Positions 17,822-25,457 of a DNA stretch of 64,000 nt are shown here, piece after piece. Location of the stretch: positions 1-64,000 of the forward strand of contig JAFQRZ010000012.1 of the NCBI GenBank assembly GCA_017409825.1. The letters run 5' to 3'. The stretch is from Agathobacter sp. (GTDB lineage: Bacteria > Bacillota > Clostridia > Lachnospirales > Lachnospiraceae). The notes below the pieces were generated by a model. That model was not told the DNA's origin and did not search any database. It saw only the letters and a program-made list of their open reading frames with translations. The translations under genes and the position numbers were made by a program. The number at the start of each line of letters is the position of its first letter. Position 1 is the first letter of the stretch.

Positions 17822-18874
17822 ATGAAAAAACTAAAAAAAGAAACCATACGTCACATTCTGCCTTTACTGATTATTTTTTGGGGCGTGGCATCCCTTTTTC
17901 TCATGGTAGGTATATCTGACTCAGCAACCGTTGCAGATGGCCCTACTCCATTAGAAGAAGTGGATTTTTCTGGAGATATTGACGGCTTGTATGTCACCGG
18001 AACAATCTATTATATTTATGACTGCTATTGCGAAGTTACAGAAGAAGAAATCGTAACACGTAGAGAATATCTCATTGATGCAAATGATTATTATTACATG
18101 GCACTACGTGCAGACGATAGCGACATCCAGGCCGCAGACACACTTTTGGACGCAAGCTATTCCTACTATCTTGGTGAAGATGACGGAACAAAATTGGTCG
18201 CTGCTCAATACGAAATAACTGGTGTCATTGAAAAAATCCCAGACTCAACCTTAGAATACTATCATGATTACATCGAATGGGATACCTTGGATGACGCATC
18301 GAAAGAAACTTTCCTTCCATACTACATAAGGGTCACCGACTATGAATCAGATGCTGCTACCAGTCTCGTAATATCCATTATCTTCTTTATTTGTGGTGGA
18401 ATATTCCTTGCAATGGCATTAGCTGGTTTCTATCAGAGAACCGTGAAAAAATACATCAAAGCAAGTCCTTCACCAGAACTTGCAAAACAGAAAGTAGATA
18501 ACTTTGTTGAAAACACACCTATCATAAATGGTATGCGTTGCAACAACGAATTTATCTTAGGAAATAATATTGGTGTAACAATTTTCGGTGAAACCTCCAA
18601 AGTAGCTTGGGTATACTTACACACCACTACTCACCGCATATTATTTATTCCAATTTACAAAAATTATAATATCTATTTCGGCTTTGCAGATGGAACCCTT
18701 CAGGCTGCTGCCACTAAAAACAAAAAAACTGCCGCAGCTACTCTCGAAATGCTACAGCAGTACTGTACAAAAGCTGTTTTTGGTTATACCCCAGAACTAG
18801 CTCAGATGTTTAGAAAAAATCGTGAAGAATTCTTAAATATAAAATATAATTCTCCAGAAGAAGTTGTAGAATAA
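17822..18874 (+). CDS. two-helix membrane protein of unknown function
   Basis: Unrecognised protein of 350 aa. A membrane segment at about 12-32 (HILPLLIIFWGVASLFLMVG) is followed by some 155 residues, acidic and tyrosine-rich, expected outside the cell. A second membrane segment lies near 190-212 (LVISIIFFICGGIFLAMALA), and a C-terminal cytoplasmic domain of about 135 residues contains aromatic beta-like strands (TTHRILFIPIYKNYNIYFGF). The ATG at 17822 follows GGGGGA. The layout suggests an envelope sensor or a component of an unknown surface process. It is monocistronic, with a terminator at 18880-18920. No function is assigned. Confidence 0.6.
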   Translation: MKKLKKETIRHILPLLIIFWGVASLFLMVGISDSATVADGPTPLEEVDFSGDIDGLYVTGTIYYIYDCYCEVTEEEIVTRREYLIDANDYYYMALRADDSDIQAADTLLDASYSYYLGEDDGTKLVAAQYEITGVIEKIPDSTLEYYHDYIEWDTLDDASKETFLPYYIRVTDYESDAATSLVISIIFFICGGIFLAMALAGFYQRTVKKYIKASPSPELAKQKVDNFVENTPIINGMRCNNEFILGNNIGVTIFGETSKVAWVYLHTTTHRILFIPIYKNYNIYFGFADGTLQAAATKNKKTAAATLEMLQQYCTKAVFGYTPELAQMFRKNREEFLNIKYNSPEEVVE

Positions 18875-18879
18875 ATAAA

Positions 18880-18920
18880 AAGGGCTGTCGACAAATTTAT
18901 ATTTTTTTGCGACAGCCCTT
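18880..18920 (+). terminator. hairpin after the 17822 gene
   Basis: Stem 18880-18890/18910-18920 (11 bp) with a 19-nt AT-rich loop containing seven T residues. A clear 3' U tract is lacking. Confidence 0.5.
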
Positions 18921-19049
18921 CGTTTCAATCAGCGCTGTTTTCAATTTTTTTCTAGCACTTACAATAAAAATAATAGGGTAGACGATATGAACTAACTAAA
19001 CTATCCATTTACATCACTTGACTATCATTCTCCAAATATCTTTTGCGTT

Positions 19050-19973
19050 TTAAATATATTCAAAATATTCCAATAATCTTTTATAAGCTTCTTGCGAAGC
19101 TCTACAAGTTTCAACTAAATATCCTTTTTCTGATGTATACTCTTTTAGTCCTCTTCTGTAATAATCCTTTGATGTATCTTCGATTATAAATGGTGGAATG
19201 TTATATTTTAAACACTCCTTAAACATAATTAATCTACCTACACGACCATTCCCATCTTGAAACGGATGAATCTTTTCAAAGTTATAATGAAAATCAATAA
19301 TATCTTCAAATGTTATATTACTGTTTTCTCTGTATTTTTTTAACAACTGTCTTATTTCTGATGCTACTTTTGAAGGATGAGTTGTTTCTACCATATCCCC
19401 TATCATATTTGGACGTTTTTTATAATCTCCAACAGCAAACCATTCTTTTTGACTATCAGTTGTCCCACTCTTTAATAATAAATGGATACGCTTCATAATA
19501 TCTTCTGACAGCTCCTTGTCTGCTACGGATAGAATATAGTCAAAACATCTAAAGTGGTTTACTGTTTCAATAATATCGTCAACTTTTTCAGCCCCCTCTG
19601 TAACACCAATCGTTTGAGTTTCATAGATGCTTCTCGTTTGGTCTTCCGTTAATCGGCTGCCTTCCATATGATTTGAATTATATGCTAACCTAACTTGCGT
19701 TTGATGGTACAATCCACCTTTTAATTTTATATCCTGCTCTTCTCTAAGTCTGAAAAGTATTGAATTTTCATCTATTTCTTTTTCGCAAGACAAAATAGCA
19801 CCCGGCTGACAATCGAAATAATTACACAAACTCTGTATTGTGGACATAGCAACTTCTTCATTTTTAGAAAGTTTAGCCATTGTCGCAGAAGATATTCCAA
19901 TCTCATTTTTTAGTTTCTCTTTAGTTATTTCTCTTTCTTCCATCATTAAGAATAGTTTTTTATACGAAATCAT
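19050..19973 (-). CDS. HTH-Fic protein (AMP transferase type)
   Basis: Protein of 307 aa. Residues 1-65 are a Cro/C1-type helix-turn-helix. The Fic domain carries HPFQDGNGRVGR at 236-247, matching the catalytic HxFxxGNGRxxR motif with all key residues present. An inhibitory-helix motif S100-NHM-E104-G lies N-terminal to the core, as in class II Fic enzymes, so activity is probably autoinhibited. Fic enzymes AMPylate target proteins, often topoisomerases, and can act as toxins. The HTH probably autoregulates through the palindrome at 20016-20031. The target is unknown. Confidence 0.88.
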   Translation of the reverse strand: MISYKKLFLMMEEREITKEKLKNEIGISSATMAKLSKNEEVAMSTIQSLCNYFDCQPGAILSCEKEIDENSILFRLREEQDIKLKGGLYHQTQVRLAYNSNHMEGSRLTEDQTRSIYETQTIGVTEGAEKVDDIIETVNHFRCFDYILSVADKELSEDIMKRIHLLLKSGTTDSQKEWFAVGDYKKRPNMIGDMVETTHPSKVASEIRQLLKKYRENSNITFEDIIDFHYNFEKIHPFQDGNGRVGRLIMFKECLKYNIPPFIIEDTSKDYYRRGLKEYTSEKGYLVETCRASQEAYKRLLEYFEYI

Positions 19974-20001
19974 TTAATACACCACCCTTCTAGATATATG
20001 C

Positions 20002-20031
20002 AGTATATCATATACGTTTACTTTTGTAAAC
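20002..20031 (-). promoter_or_regulatory. promoter and palindromic operator of the Fic gene
   Basis: TTTACA (20030-20025), 17-nt spacer and TATACT (20007-20002) on the minus strand. The -35 is embedded in the 16-bp palindrome GTTTACTTTTGTAAAC (20016-20031), a likely site for the protein's own HTH domain. Confidence 0.6.
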
Positions 20032-20144
20032 ATATCATCTTTAGTTATCTAAATCTGCAAATCTCTAATTTCACAGCCTTACAAACCACTTAGTAATTCT
20101 TTCTTAGTATTCCCATGTTGGTTGAATATCTGTAAAATCACTAC

Positions 20145-20241
20145 TTGATTTAACGGTTCAATCATAATATACTACATAAGTCGAAACGCAAACTGCGTAA
20201 ATCGGAAGTGGCACATACTTCGGTATGTGTCTTTTTATTTT
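20145..20241 (+). ncRNA. candidate small RNA with its own promoter and terminator
   Basis: TTGATT (20145-20150), 17-nt spacer and TATACT (20168-20173) predict a start near 20180. A TTCG-loop hairpin (20212-20218/20223-20229) followed by TTTTTATTTT ends at about 20241. No plus-strand gene lies upstream to need this terminator, so a transcript of about 60 nt is suggested. It contains a second small GCA/TGC hairpin and no convincing reading frame. The remaining bases of 19974-20314 hold no recognisable gene. Confidence 0.4.
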
Positions 20242-20314
20242 AGCAAATGCTTCTCCCATGCATATTTCCCCCACCTTCCAGACACACTAATAAAAATGGT
20301 AAAGGAGATATTTT

Positions 20315-20773
20315 ATGGTATTAACACAGAAAGAAACCGAAGCTCTCAAAGACTTGCAGACTCAGGAGCAGTCCTGTATCGAGAAATACACCCGCTATTC
20401 GCAGGAAGCGAAAGACCCACAACTAAAGGATTTATTTAAAGAACTATCCGCCGAAGAACAAAAGCATTATCAGTCTCTTGGACAGGCATTGAATGGTCAG
20501 GTTCCAAGTGTGGACTGCAACGACACCAAAGGACGCGACTATCAACCAAAGGCTTATTACACACCAAATGACAACTCTCCCGAAAAAAGAACAGACCAGT
20601 TCCTCGTAACCGATTGCATCGGAACAGAAAAACTGGTTTCTGGTGAATATAACAATGACGTTTTCATTTTTGGAAACTCTGATATCCGCAAACTTCTTGC
20701 TGACATTCAGATTGAAGAACAGAATCACGCAGAGATGCTGTGGAAATACAAAACTACAAATGGTATGGCATAA
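20315..20773 (+). CDS. CotF-like ferritin-fold spore coat protein
   Basis: Protein of 152 aa with two helical ExxxH-like repeats (LSAEEQKHYQSLG near 43-55 and IQIEEQNHAEMLW near 132-144), the pattern of the coat F/ferritin-like family. Members are spore coat components in Bacillus and widespread in Clostridia; some may bind metals. Start supported by AAAGGAGA. It is monocistronic with a strong terminator, and presence of the ger/spoIIR genes in the window fits a sporulation role. No sporulation promoter was identified upstream. Confidence 0.75.
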   Translation: MVLTQKETEALKDLQTQEQSCIEKYTRYSQEAKDPQLKDLFKELSAEEQKHYQSLGQALNGQVPSVDCNDTKGRDYQPKAYYTPNDNSPEKRTDQFLVTDCIGTEKLVSGEYNNDVFIFGNSDIRKLLADIQIEEQNHAEMLWKYKTTNGMA

Positions 20774-20780
20774 TTTATGA

Positions 20781-20806
20781 AAAGAGTGGCTTTTTTGCCA
20801 CTCTTT
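20781..20806 (+). terminator. terminator of the CotF-like gene
   Basis: Perfect 10-bp stem (20781-20790/20797-20806) with a T6 loop, ending in TTTTT. Confidence 0.85.
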
Positions 20807-20861
20807 TTCACTATTCCTACACTTCAAAACTATTACAATCGATTTACTTTGTTAGATTTGA

Positions 20862-20871
20862 TTGTATACAA
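20862..20871. promoter_or_regulatory. FadR/GntR-type operator match TTGTATACAA
   Basis: A perfect 10-bp palindrome fitting the tnGTnnACna pattern bound by FadR-subfamily GntR repressors, followed closely by another GTTGTAT half-like sequence. It lies 55 nt upstream of the kdgK -35. Related sites occur near uxuB (30561-30570) and over the ispE-gntR start (47000-47009). Confidence 0.45.
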
Positions 20872-20925
20872 GTTGTATTAATTTAAAAACATAGTATTTT
20901 TGTCCAAAAAATCCCATTTAGCTTG

Positions 20926-20953
20926 TTGACAAATTCTGCGTATCAAGTAAAAT
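20926..20953 (+). promoter_or_regulatory. promoter of kdgK
   Basis: TTGACA (20926-20931), 16-nt spacer, TAAAAT (20948-20953). The leader that follows contains a hairpin (20965-20973/20978-20987) before the AAAGGAG ribosome site. Confidence 0.65.
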
Positions 20954-21028
20954 TATAAATAGCAAGGTTTCGCTTTGGCGAAAGCCTAAGCGAGTAAATT
21001 TTTTCAAAGAAAAGGAGAAGAAAAAACT

Positions 21029-22126
21029 ATGGATTTGAATTTAAGACCAGCAAGTGAATGCAAATTTGATGCGGTATCTCTCGGTGAAGTAATGCTTCGT
21101 CTTGATCCAGGCGAAGGACGTATCCGTACAGCAAGACAGTTCCGCGCTTGGGAAGGCGGCGGCGAATACAACGTTGTTCGTGGTCTTCGTAGATGCTTCG
21201 GTTTAAGAACAGCTGTTATCACAGCTTTCGCTGACAACGAAGTAGGTATGTTGATGGAAGACTTCATCCTTCAGGGTGGTGTTGATACATCCCTTATCAA
21301 ATGGATGAAGACAGACGGTATCGGCCGTGTTTGCCGTAACGGTATCAACTTCACAGAAAGAGGATATGGTATCCGTGGTGCAGTTGGATGTTCTGACCGT
21401 GCTAACACAGCTATCTCTAAAGCTACACCAGCTGATTTCGATTTCGACTACATCTTTGGCGAACTCGGTGTAAGATGGTTACATACAGGCGGTATCTACG
21501 CTGCATTATCTGAAGAAGCTTGTGAAACAGTTATCGCTGCTTGTAAAGCTGCTAAGAAATACGGCACAATCGTATCTTATGACTTAAACTACAGACCTTC
21601 TATGTGGAGCGCTATCGGCGGTCTTGAAAAAGCTCAGGCTGTTAACAAAGAAATCGCTCAGTACGTAGACGTTATGATCGGTAACGAAGAAGACTTCACA
21701 GCATGTCTTGGTTTCGAAATCGAAGGTAACGACGAAAACTTAAAAGAACTCAACATCGAAGGCTACAAGAAGATGATCAACGAAGCTGTTAAGACATATC
21801 CTAACTTCAAAGCAGTTGCTACAACTCTTCGTGAAGTTAAAACAGCTACAGTTAACGATTGGTCAGCTCTTTGCTGGGCAGGTGGAGAAATCTACAAAGC
21901 TAAAGACTACAAGGGTCTTGAAATCATGGACCGTGTAGGTGGCGGTGACTCATTCGCTTCAGGTTTAATCTACGGATTAATGACAACAGGTGATGCTGAA
22001 ACAGCTGTTAACTACGGTGCAGCTCATGGCGCACTTGCTATGACAACACCAGGTGACACAACAATGGCTAGCAAAAAAGAAGTTGAAGCTATTATGGGTG
22101 GCGCTGGCGCTCGTGTACAGAGATAA
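21029..22126 (+). CDS. kdgK: 2-keto-3-deoxygluconate kinase, PfkB family
   Basis: Ribokinase-fold sugar kinase of 365 aa. The N-terminal SLGEVMLRLDPGEGR and the C-terminal catalytic VGGGDSFASGL (aspartate near 311) define the PfkB family. Sitting upstream of uxuA, it most likely phosphorylates KDG to KDPG with ATP. It is about 25 aa longer than the paralogue at 27105. Codons are strongly biased (AAC, TAC, GGT, CGT), indicating high expression. AAAGGAG precedes the ATG. An alternative is a related fructose or 5-keto-gluconate kinase; the pathway context favours KDG. Confidence 0.85.
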   Translation: MDLNLRPASECKFDAVSLGEVMLRLDPGEGRIRTARQFRAWEGGGEYNVVRGLRRCFGLRTAVITAFADNEVGMLMEDFILQGGVDTSLIKWMKTDGIGRVCRNGINFTERGYGIRGAVGCSDRANTAISKATPADFDFDYIFGELGVRWLHTGGIYAALSEEACETVIAACKAAKKYGTIVSYDLNYRPSMWSAIGGLEKAQAVNKEIAQYVDVMIGNEEDFTACLGFEIEGNDENLKELNIEGYKKMINEAVKTYPNFKAVATTLREVKTATVNDWSALCWAGGEIYKAKDYKGLEIMDRVGGGDSFASGLIYGLMTTGDAETAVNYGAAHGALAMTTPGDTTMASKKEVEAIMGGAGARVQR

Positions 22127-22174
22127 TTCTTTACGCAAGCAAATATTGGCTATTGCAATTTAGTTATTTAAATT

Positions 22175-22253
22175 CTTTGCCGCATGAATAATAAGTAGAA
22201 CGCCTCGTGCCTTCGTCCATCTCGGCTTTTCTACTATTATTCATGCGGCAAAG
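22175..22253 (+). repeat. palindromic element C, terminator-like
   Basis: Arms 22175-22200 and 22229-22253 pair over 25 bp with one bulged base around a 28-nt loop, then TTTTT follows. A second inverted pair (22148-22156, 22268-22276; GGCTATTGC/GCAATAGCC) encloses it. Arm style (GC-rich foot, AT-rich upper stem) resembles the other elements, but the loop matches neither family. It separates kdgK from the yhcH-type gene. Confidence 0.75.
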
Positions 22254-22321
22254 TTTTTATACAGAGAGCAATAGCCTGCCTTACTCACATGACATAATTA
22301 TCCATATAGGGGGACTTACAC

Positions 22322-22768
22322 ATGATTTATGATAAATTGAAAAATATTGATTTATATCGTGGATTATATCCAAACTTGGATGTAGCTATCGACTACATCA
22401 AAAAAGGCGAATACACTTCTCTTCCAGTTGGAAAACACGAAATCGTTGGCAAGGACGTTTTCGTAAGTGTTATCGAAATCGAAGGCAAAGATGTAGCTAC
22501 TACACCTTTCGAAATTCACAAGAAATACTTAGATATCCATGTAGATATTACAGGAAACGAACTCATCGAAACCGGTGGCGAAGGCGTAGAAACAAGCTTT
22601 GACGAAAACCGTGACTTCGGTATCGTAGAATGTGAAAACGTAAACTCATCTTACATGAGTCCAGATGATTTCTATATCTGTATGCTTGATGAACCACACA
22701 AACCAGCTTGTGCTGCACCAGGCAAAGATAAAGCAATCAAGAAGTGTATCTTTAAAGTACTCGTATAA
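22322..22768 (+). CDS. YhcH/YjgK/YiaL family protein
   Basis: Cupin-like protein of 148 aa (DUF386). Family members such as E. coli YhcH, YiaL and TabA are found in sialic acid, diketogulonate and hexuronate loci and are thought to act as sugar isomerases, epimerases or sugar-binding auxiliaries. Conserved features include HKKYLDIHVDITG near 82-94 and LDEPHKPACA near 122-131, which would supply metal-binding histidines. The ATG follows AGGGGGA. Placement between kdgK and uxuA points to a helper role in hexuronate catabolism; the exact reaction is unknown. Confidence 0.82.
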   Translation: MIYDKLKNIDLYRGLYPNLDVAIDYIKKGEYTSLPVGKHEIVGKDVFVSVIEIEGKDVATTPFEIHKKYLDIHVDITGNELIETGGEGVETSFDENRDFGIVECENVNSSYMSPDDFYICMLDEPHKPACAAPGKDKAIKKCIFKVLV

Positions 22769-22804
22769 TTTGTAGGATTTACCATGAAACACGAAATTTT
22801 CCAT

Positions 22805-22832
22805 GAAAATATTGTGCAAAACACAAATTTTC
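22805..22832. promoter_or_regulatory. inverted repeat upstream of the uxuA promoter
   Basis: GAAAAT-A-TTGTG and CACAA-ATTTTC are separated by five bases, giving an 11-bp interrupted palindrome just upstream of the predicted promoter. It is a candidate operator or short leader hairpin. Confidence 0.35.
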
Positions 22833-22855
22833 TGGTGGTTTTATGTGTAAATATA

Positions 22856-22864
22856 TGGTATAAT
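22856..22864 (+). promoter_or_regulatory. extended -10 promoter of uxuA
   Basis: TGGTATAAT (22856-22864) is an extended -10 element. No good -35 is seen, so an activator or the extended -10 may carry recognition. Confidence 0.5.
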
Positions 22865-22916
22865 CTACATTAGTAACATGCGAATGTTAAATGTATAATA
22901 TAAGGAGGGTATTTAT

Positions 22917-23999
22917 ATGCCAATGCAGATGGGCTTTCGTTGGTATGGTGAAGGAAATGACAAAATTTCTTTAAACTATATCAAACAGATTCCAGGTGTA
23001 ACCAGCATCGTTTGGTCTTTACACCACAAAATGCCAGGTGAAGTTTGGTCAGTAGAAGAAATCGCAGAAGTTAAGAAACAGCTTGATGAATACGGTTTCA
23101 ACATGGACGTTGTAGAATCAGTAAACGTACATGACGATATCAAGATTGGTCTTCCAACTCGTGATCAGTACATCGCAAACTACATCGAAACTATCAAAAA
23201 CCTTTCAAAATTCGGCGTTAAAGTTATTTGCTATAACTTCATGCCAGTATTTGACTGGACAAGAACAGACCTTTTCCATCCAGTAGGTGATGGCTCTACA
23301 GCTCTTTACTACGAAGCAGCTCGTATCCATGACGATCCTAAGGAAATGGCTGACTACATCTTAAACAACTTAGGCGGTATGACATTCCCTGGTTGGGAAC
23401 CAGAACGTATGGCTAAGTTAGACGAGCTTTTCGAAGCTTACAGACCAGTTGACAAAGAAGCATTATGGGCTAACCTGAAATACTTCTTGGAAGCTATCAT
23501 GCCTACATGTGAAGAATGTGACATTAAGATGGCTATTCATATGGACGATCCACCATGGGATATCTTCGGTCTTCCACGTCTCTTAACATGTGAAGAAAAC
23601 ATCGACAGATTCTTAAAGATGGTTGACAATCCATACAACTGCTTAACATTATGCTCAGGTTCTTTAAATGCAGATCCTAAGAATGATGTTCCTTCAATCG
23701 TTCGTAAACATTGCGATCGTATTGCATTTGCACATATCCGTAACGTAAAACACTTCGACAACGGTGACTTCTCTGAAGCTTCTCACCGCGACTGCGATGG
23801 TGACACAAGAATCCTTGATATCTTGAAAGCTTACCATGATTGTGGTTACGAAGGATACATCCGTCCAGACCATGGTCGTCATCTCTGGGATGAAGAACCA
23901 GGTAACGTACGTCCAGGCTATGGCTTATATGATCGTGCTCTTGGTATTATGTACATGCTCGGTGTATGGGATATGCTTGATAAGTTAGACGAAAAGTAA
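22917..23999 (+). CDS. uxuA: mannonate dehydratase
   Basis: Metal-dependent TIM-barrel enzyme of 360 aa that dehydrates D-mannonate to 2-keto-3-deoxygluconate. The N-terminal MGFRWYGEGND and the MAIHMDDPPWDIFGLPR segment (about 204-220) with its metal ligands are characteristic, as are HIRNVKHFDNGDF and the IRPDHGRHLW segment near 315. TAAGGAGGG precedes ATG. Codon bias indicates strong expression. It acts after UxaC and UxuB and before KdgK, all encoded nearby. The last ~30 nt are copied in inverted orientation at 24121-24152. Confidence 0.96.
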   Translation: MPMQMGFRWYGEGNDKISLNYIKQIPGVTSIVWSLHHKMPGEVWSVEEIAEVKKQLDEYGFNMDVVESVNVHDDIKIGLPTRDQYIANYIETIKNLSKFGVKVICYNFMPVFDWTRTDLFHPVGDGSTALYYEAARIHDDPKEMADYILNNLGGMTFPGWEPERMAKLDELFEAYRPVDKEALWANLKYFLEAIMPTCEECDIKMAIHMDDPPWDIFGLPRLLTCEENIDRFLKMVDNPYNCLTLCSGSLNADPKNDVPSIVRKHCDRIAFAHIRNVKHFDNGDFSEASHRDCDGDTRILDILKAYHDCGYEGYIRPDHGRHLWDEEPGNVRPGYGLYDRALGIMYMLGVWDMLDKLDEK

Positions 24000-24026
24000 T
24001 TTTCGGCAAACCAAGTTAAACAACAC

Positions 24027-24101
24027 GTCCCCGTGTGAAATATATTAATTTATCGCTGTACTGACGTAAGGCTTCTAAATTAATATATTTCACACGGGGA
24101 C
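24027..24101 (-). repeat. family-2 palindromic element, copy D
   Basis: Exactly 75 bp: perfect 26-nt arms (24027-24052, 24076-24101) around a 23-nt loop. The loop read on the minus strand matches the loop of copy H (34847-34869) at 20 of 23 positions, while the arms differ. On the plus strand it ends in CTTTTTATTTT and would terminate the uxuA transcript. Confidence 0.85.
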
Positions 24102-24120
24102 TTTTTATTTTATCTATTCA

Positions 24121-24152
24121 GCCGAAGATTACTTTTCGTTTATCAAGCATAT
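24121..24152 (-). repeat. inverted copy of the uxuA 3' end
   Basis: Read on the minus strand, this segment repeats the uxuA end at about 23973-24007, covering the last codons, the stop codon and the following bases. It differs by one 5-nt deletion (GTTAG) and one mismatch. Together with element D it makes the uxuA 3' end a large near-palindrome that includes coding sequence. Confidence 0.75.
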
Positions 24153-24275
24153 TCTAAGGCGAGAGAAATCTTTTTTGCTCACGCAATAAATAGTTATTGC
24201 ATAATATTGCACAACACTTTATAATATAGCTATATAATTGTTGGACAATTTAGCCAACACAAGGGGGAAAAGATC

Positions 24276-24914
24276 ATGCAAGAAAGAATTTTAATCACTA
24301 TGAAAGAAAATCCAAATGTAATTTTGCGAGCAATTCCTGGTCACTTTATTACACCGAATGCTCACTCTAATTACTATTTGGATATGACTGCTATTAAGAG
24401 CCGTACGCACGAATCCCGAGCTGCAGCTATAGAGTTTTCTAAAAAAATTCCACCTACAACCGTAGTCGATACTATCGTTTGTATGGAAGGCACTCAGGTT
24501 ATCGGTGCTTATCTTGCAGATGAATTGACCAAGAGCGGCTTTGTTAATGTCAATACATATAAGGCAATCAATGTAATCACAACCGAATTAAGCTCCACAG
24601 GACAATATATCGTTCGCGACAACCTCAAGCCTATGTTTGAGGGCAAGAATGTTATCATCTTAGTTGCTACCGCAGCAACTGGACAAACCATTGCTAAAGT
24701 TGCTGAAGCCATCAAATATTATGGTGCAAAAGTACGTGGCATTTGTAGTGTATTCAGTGTTGCTAACACCTGTTTTGGAAAACCTATTTACTCTTTATTC
24801 TCTGTAAAAGATTTACCAGACTACCGCAACACTCCAGCAGGTGAATGTCCAATGTGCAAAAATGGACAAGCTGTCGATGCGATTGCAAATCCATTTGGAT
24901 ATTCTGAGTTATAA
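24276..24914 (+). CDS. orotate phosphoribosyltransferase-like protein
   Basis: Protein of 212 aa with the fold pattern of type I phosphoribosyltransferases, resembling orotate phosphoribosyltransferase. The expected PRPP loop lies near 126-138 (NVIILVATAATG) but lacks the usual acidic pair before TxxTG, so PRPP-dependent catalysis is doubtful. A CPMCKNG pair of cysteines is near the C terminus and could bind metal. AAGGGGG precedes ATG. It follows uxuA, separated by a terminator-like element, and no pyrimidine genes are nearby. It could be a regulator or a specialised PRTase. Confidence 0.7.
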   Translation: MQERILITMKENPNVILRAIPGHFITPNAHSNYYLDMTAIKSRTHESRAAAIEFSKKIPPTTVVDTIVCMEGTQVIGAYLADELTKSGFVNVNTYKAINVITTELSSTGQYIVRDNLKPMFEGKNVIILVATAATGQTIAKVAEAIKYYGAKVRGICSVFSVANTCFGKPIYSLFSVKDLPDYRNTPAGECPMCKNGQAVDAIANPFGYSEL

Positions 24915-25215
24915 CGAGTTAGTTAAGAATTAAGTTTTTCGATAAACTACGAAATCAGCCATTATATTATATTTAAGGTCTAGTTTTAAATATAATATAA
25001 TGGCTGATTTCTTACTCTATGGATATTCCTTAATTCTTATCTAAATGTGTTATTCTTATATCAAGGGGGACGAAGCCCGAACTTACTAGGAATAACATTA
25101 CCTGTTATAATAAATTATTTACCTCTCAGCTTCCTTACCTTGCATTATTTTAGGAATTAAGCTATGATAACACTATCAAGGAAAGCATGAACTTTACATA
25201 TTGGAGGAAATGAAA
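24915..25215. other. spacer with element E, no other gene
   Basis: Apart from element E (24951-25011) and its flanking inverted pair (24919-24934 with 25029-25044), this spacer contains only AT-rich sequence and the ribosome site of the PspC gene. No gene is seen. Confidence 0.6.
24951..25011. repeat. palindromic element E, core-deleted form
   Basis: Perfect 26-nt arms (24951-24976, 24986-25011) around a 9-nt loop GGTCTAGTT. The arm foot GAAATCAGCCAT is shared with copy B, and the loop resembles the junction next to the core in copy F (ACTAGACC reversed). It looks like a family-1 element that lost the ~90-nt core. Confidence 0.7.
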
Positions 25216-25410
25216 ATGGAAAAAAGATTATATAAAAGCAAAGAAAACAGAATGTTAGATGGTGTATGCGGTGGTATTGCAGAATATTTTAATATTGATC
25301 CTACCATCGTAAGACTTGCTTGGGCTATCTTCAGCTTAGCAGGTGGTTCTGGAGTTCTTGCTTACATCATCGCACTTATCATCATCCCAGAAAGACCACA
25401 CAACATGTAA
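25216..25410 (+). CDS. PspC-domain small membrane protein
   Basis: Protein of 64 aa matching the PspC domain: RLYKSKENRMLDGVCGGIAE, then YFNIDPTIVRLAW and one hydrophobic segment (about 35-58) ending IIPERP. Such proteins are linked to envelope stress in other bacteria; small stand-alone versions are common in Clostridia. The ATG at 25216 is placed 8 nt after GGAGG; a TTG and an ATG slightly upstream overlap that ribosome site. It is a single gene convergent with uxaC. The exact role is unknown. Confidence 0.85.
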   Translation: MEKRLYKSKENRMLDGVCGGIAEYFNIDPTIVRLAWAIFSLAGGSGVLAYIIALIIIPERPHNM

Positions 25411-25457
25411 AAGATTACAACGGCTTGCATATAATATGCAGGTCGTTTTTATTTCCT

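Noticed and set aside
20100-20160. Short minus-strand ORF of about 28 codons starting MIEPLN
   Set aside because: It has no ribosome site, ends quickly and overlaps the proposed small RNA promoter; no support as a gene.
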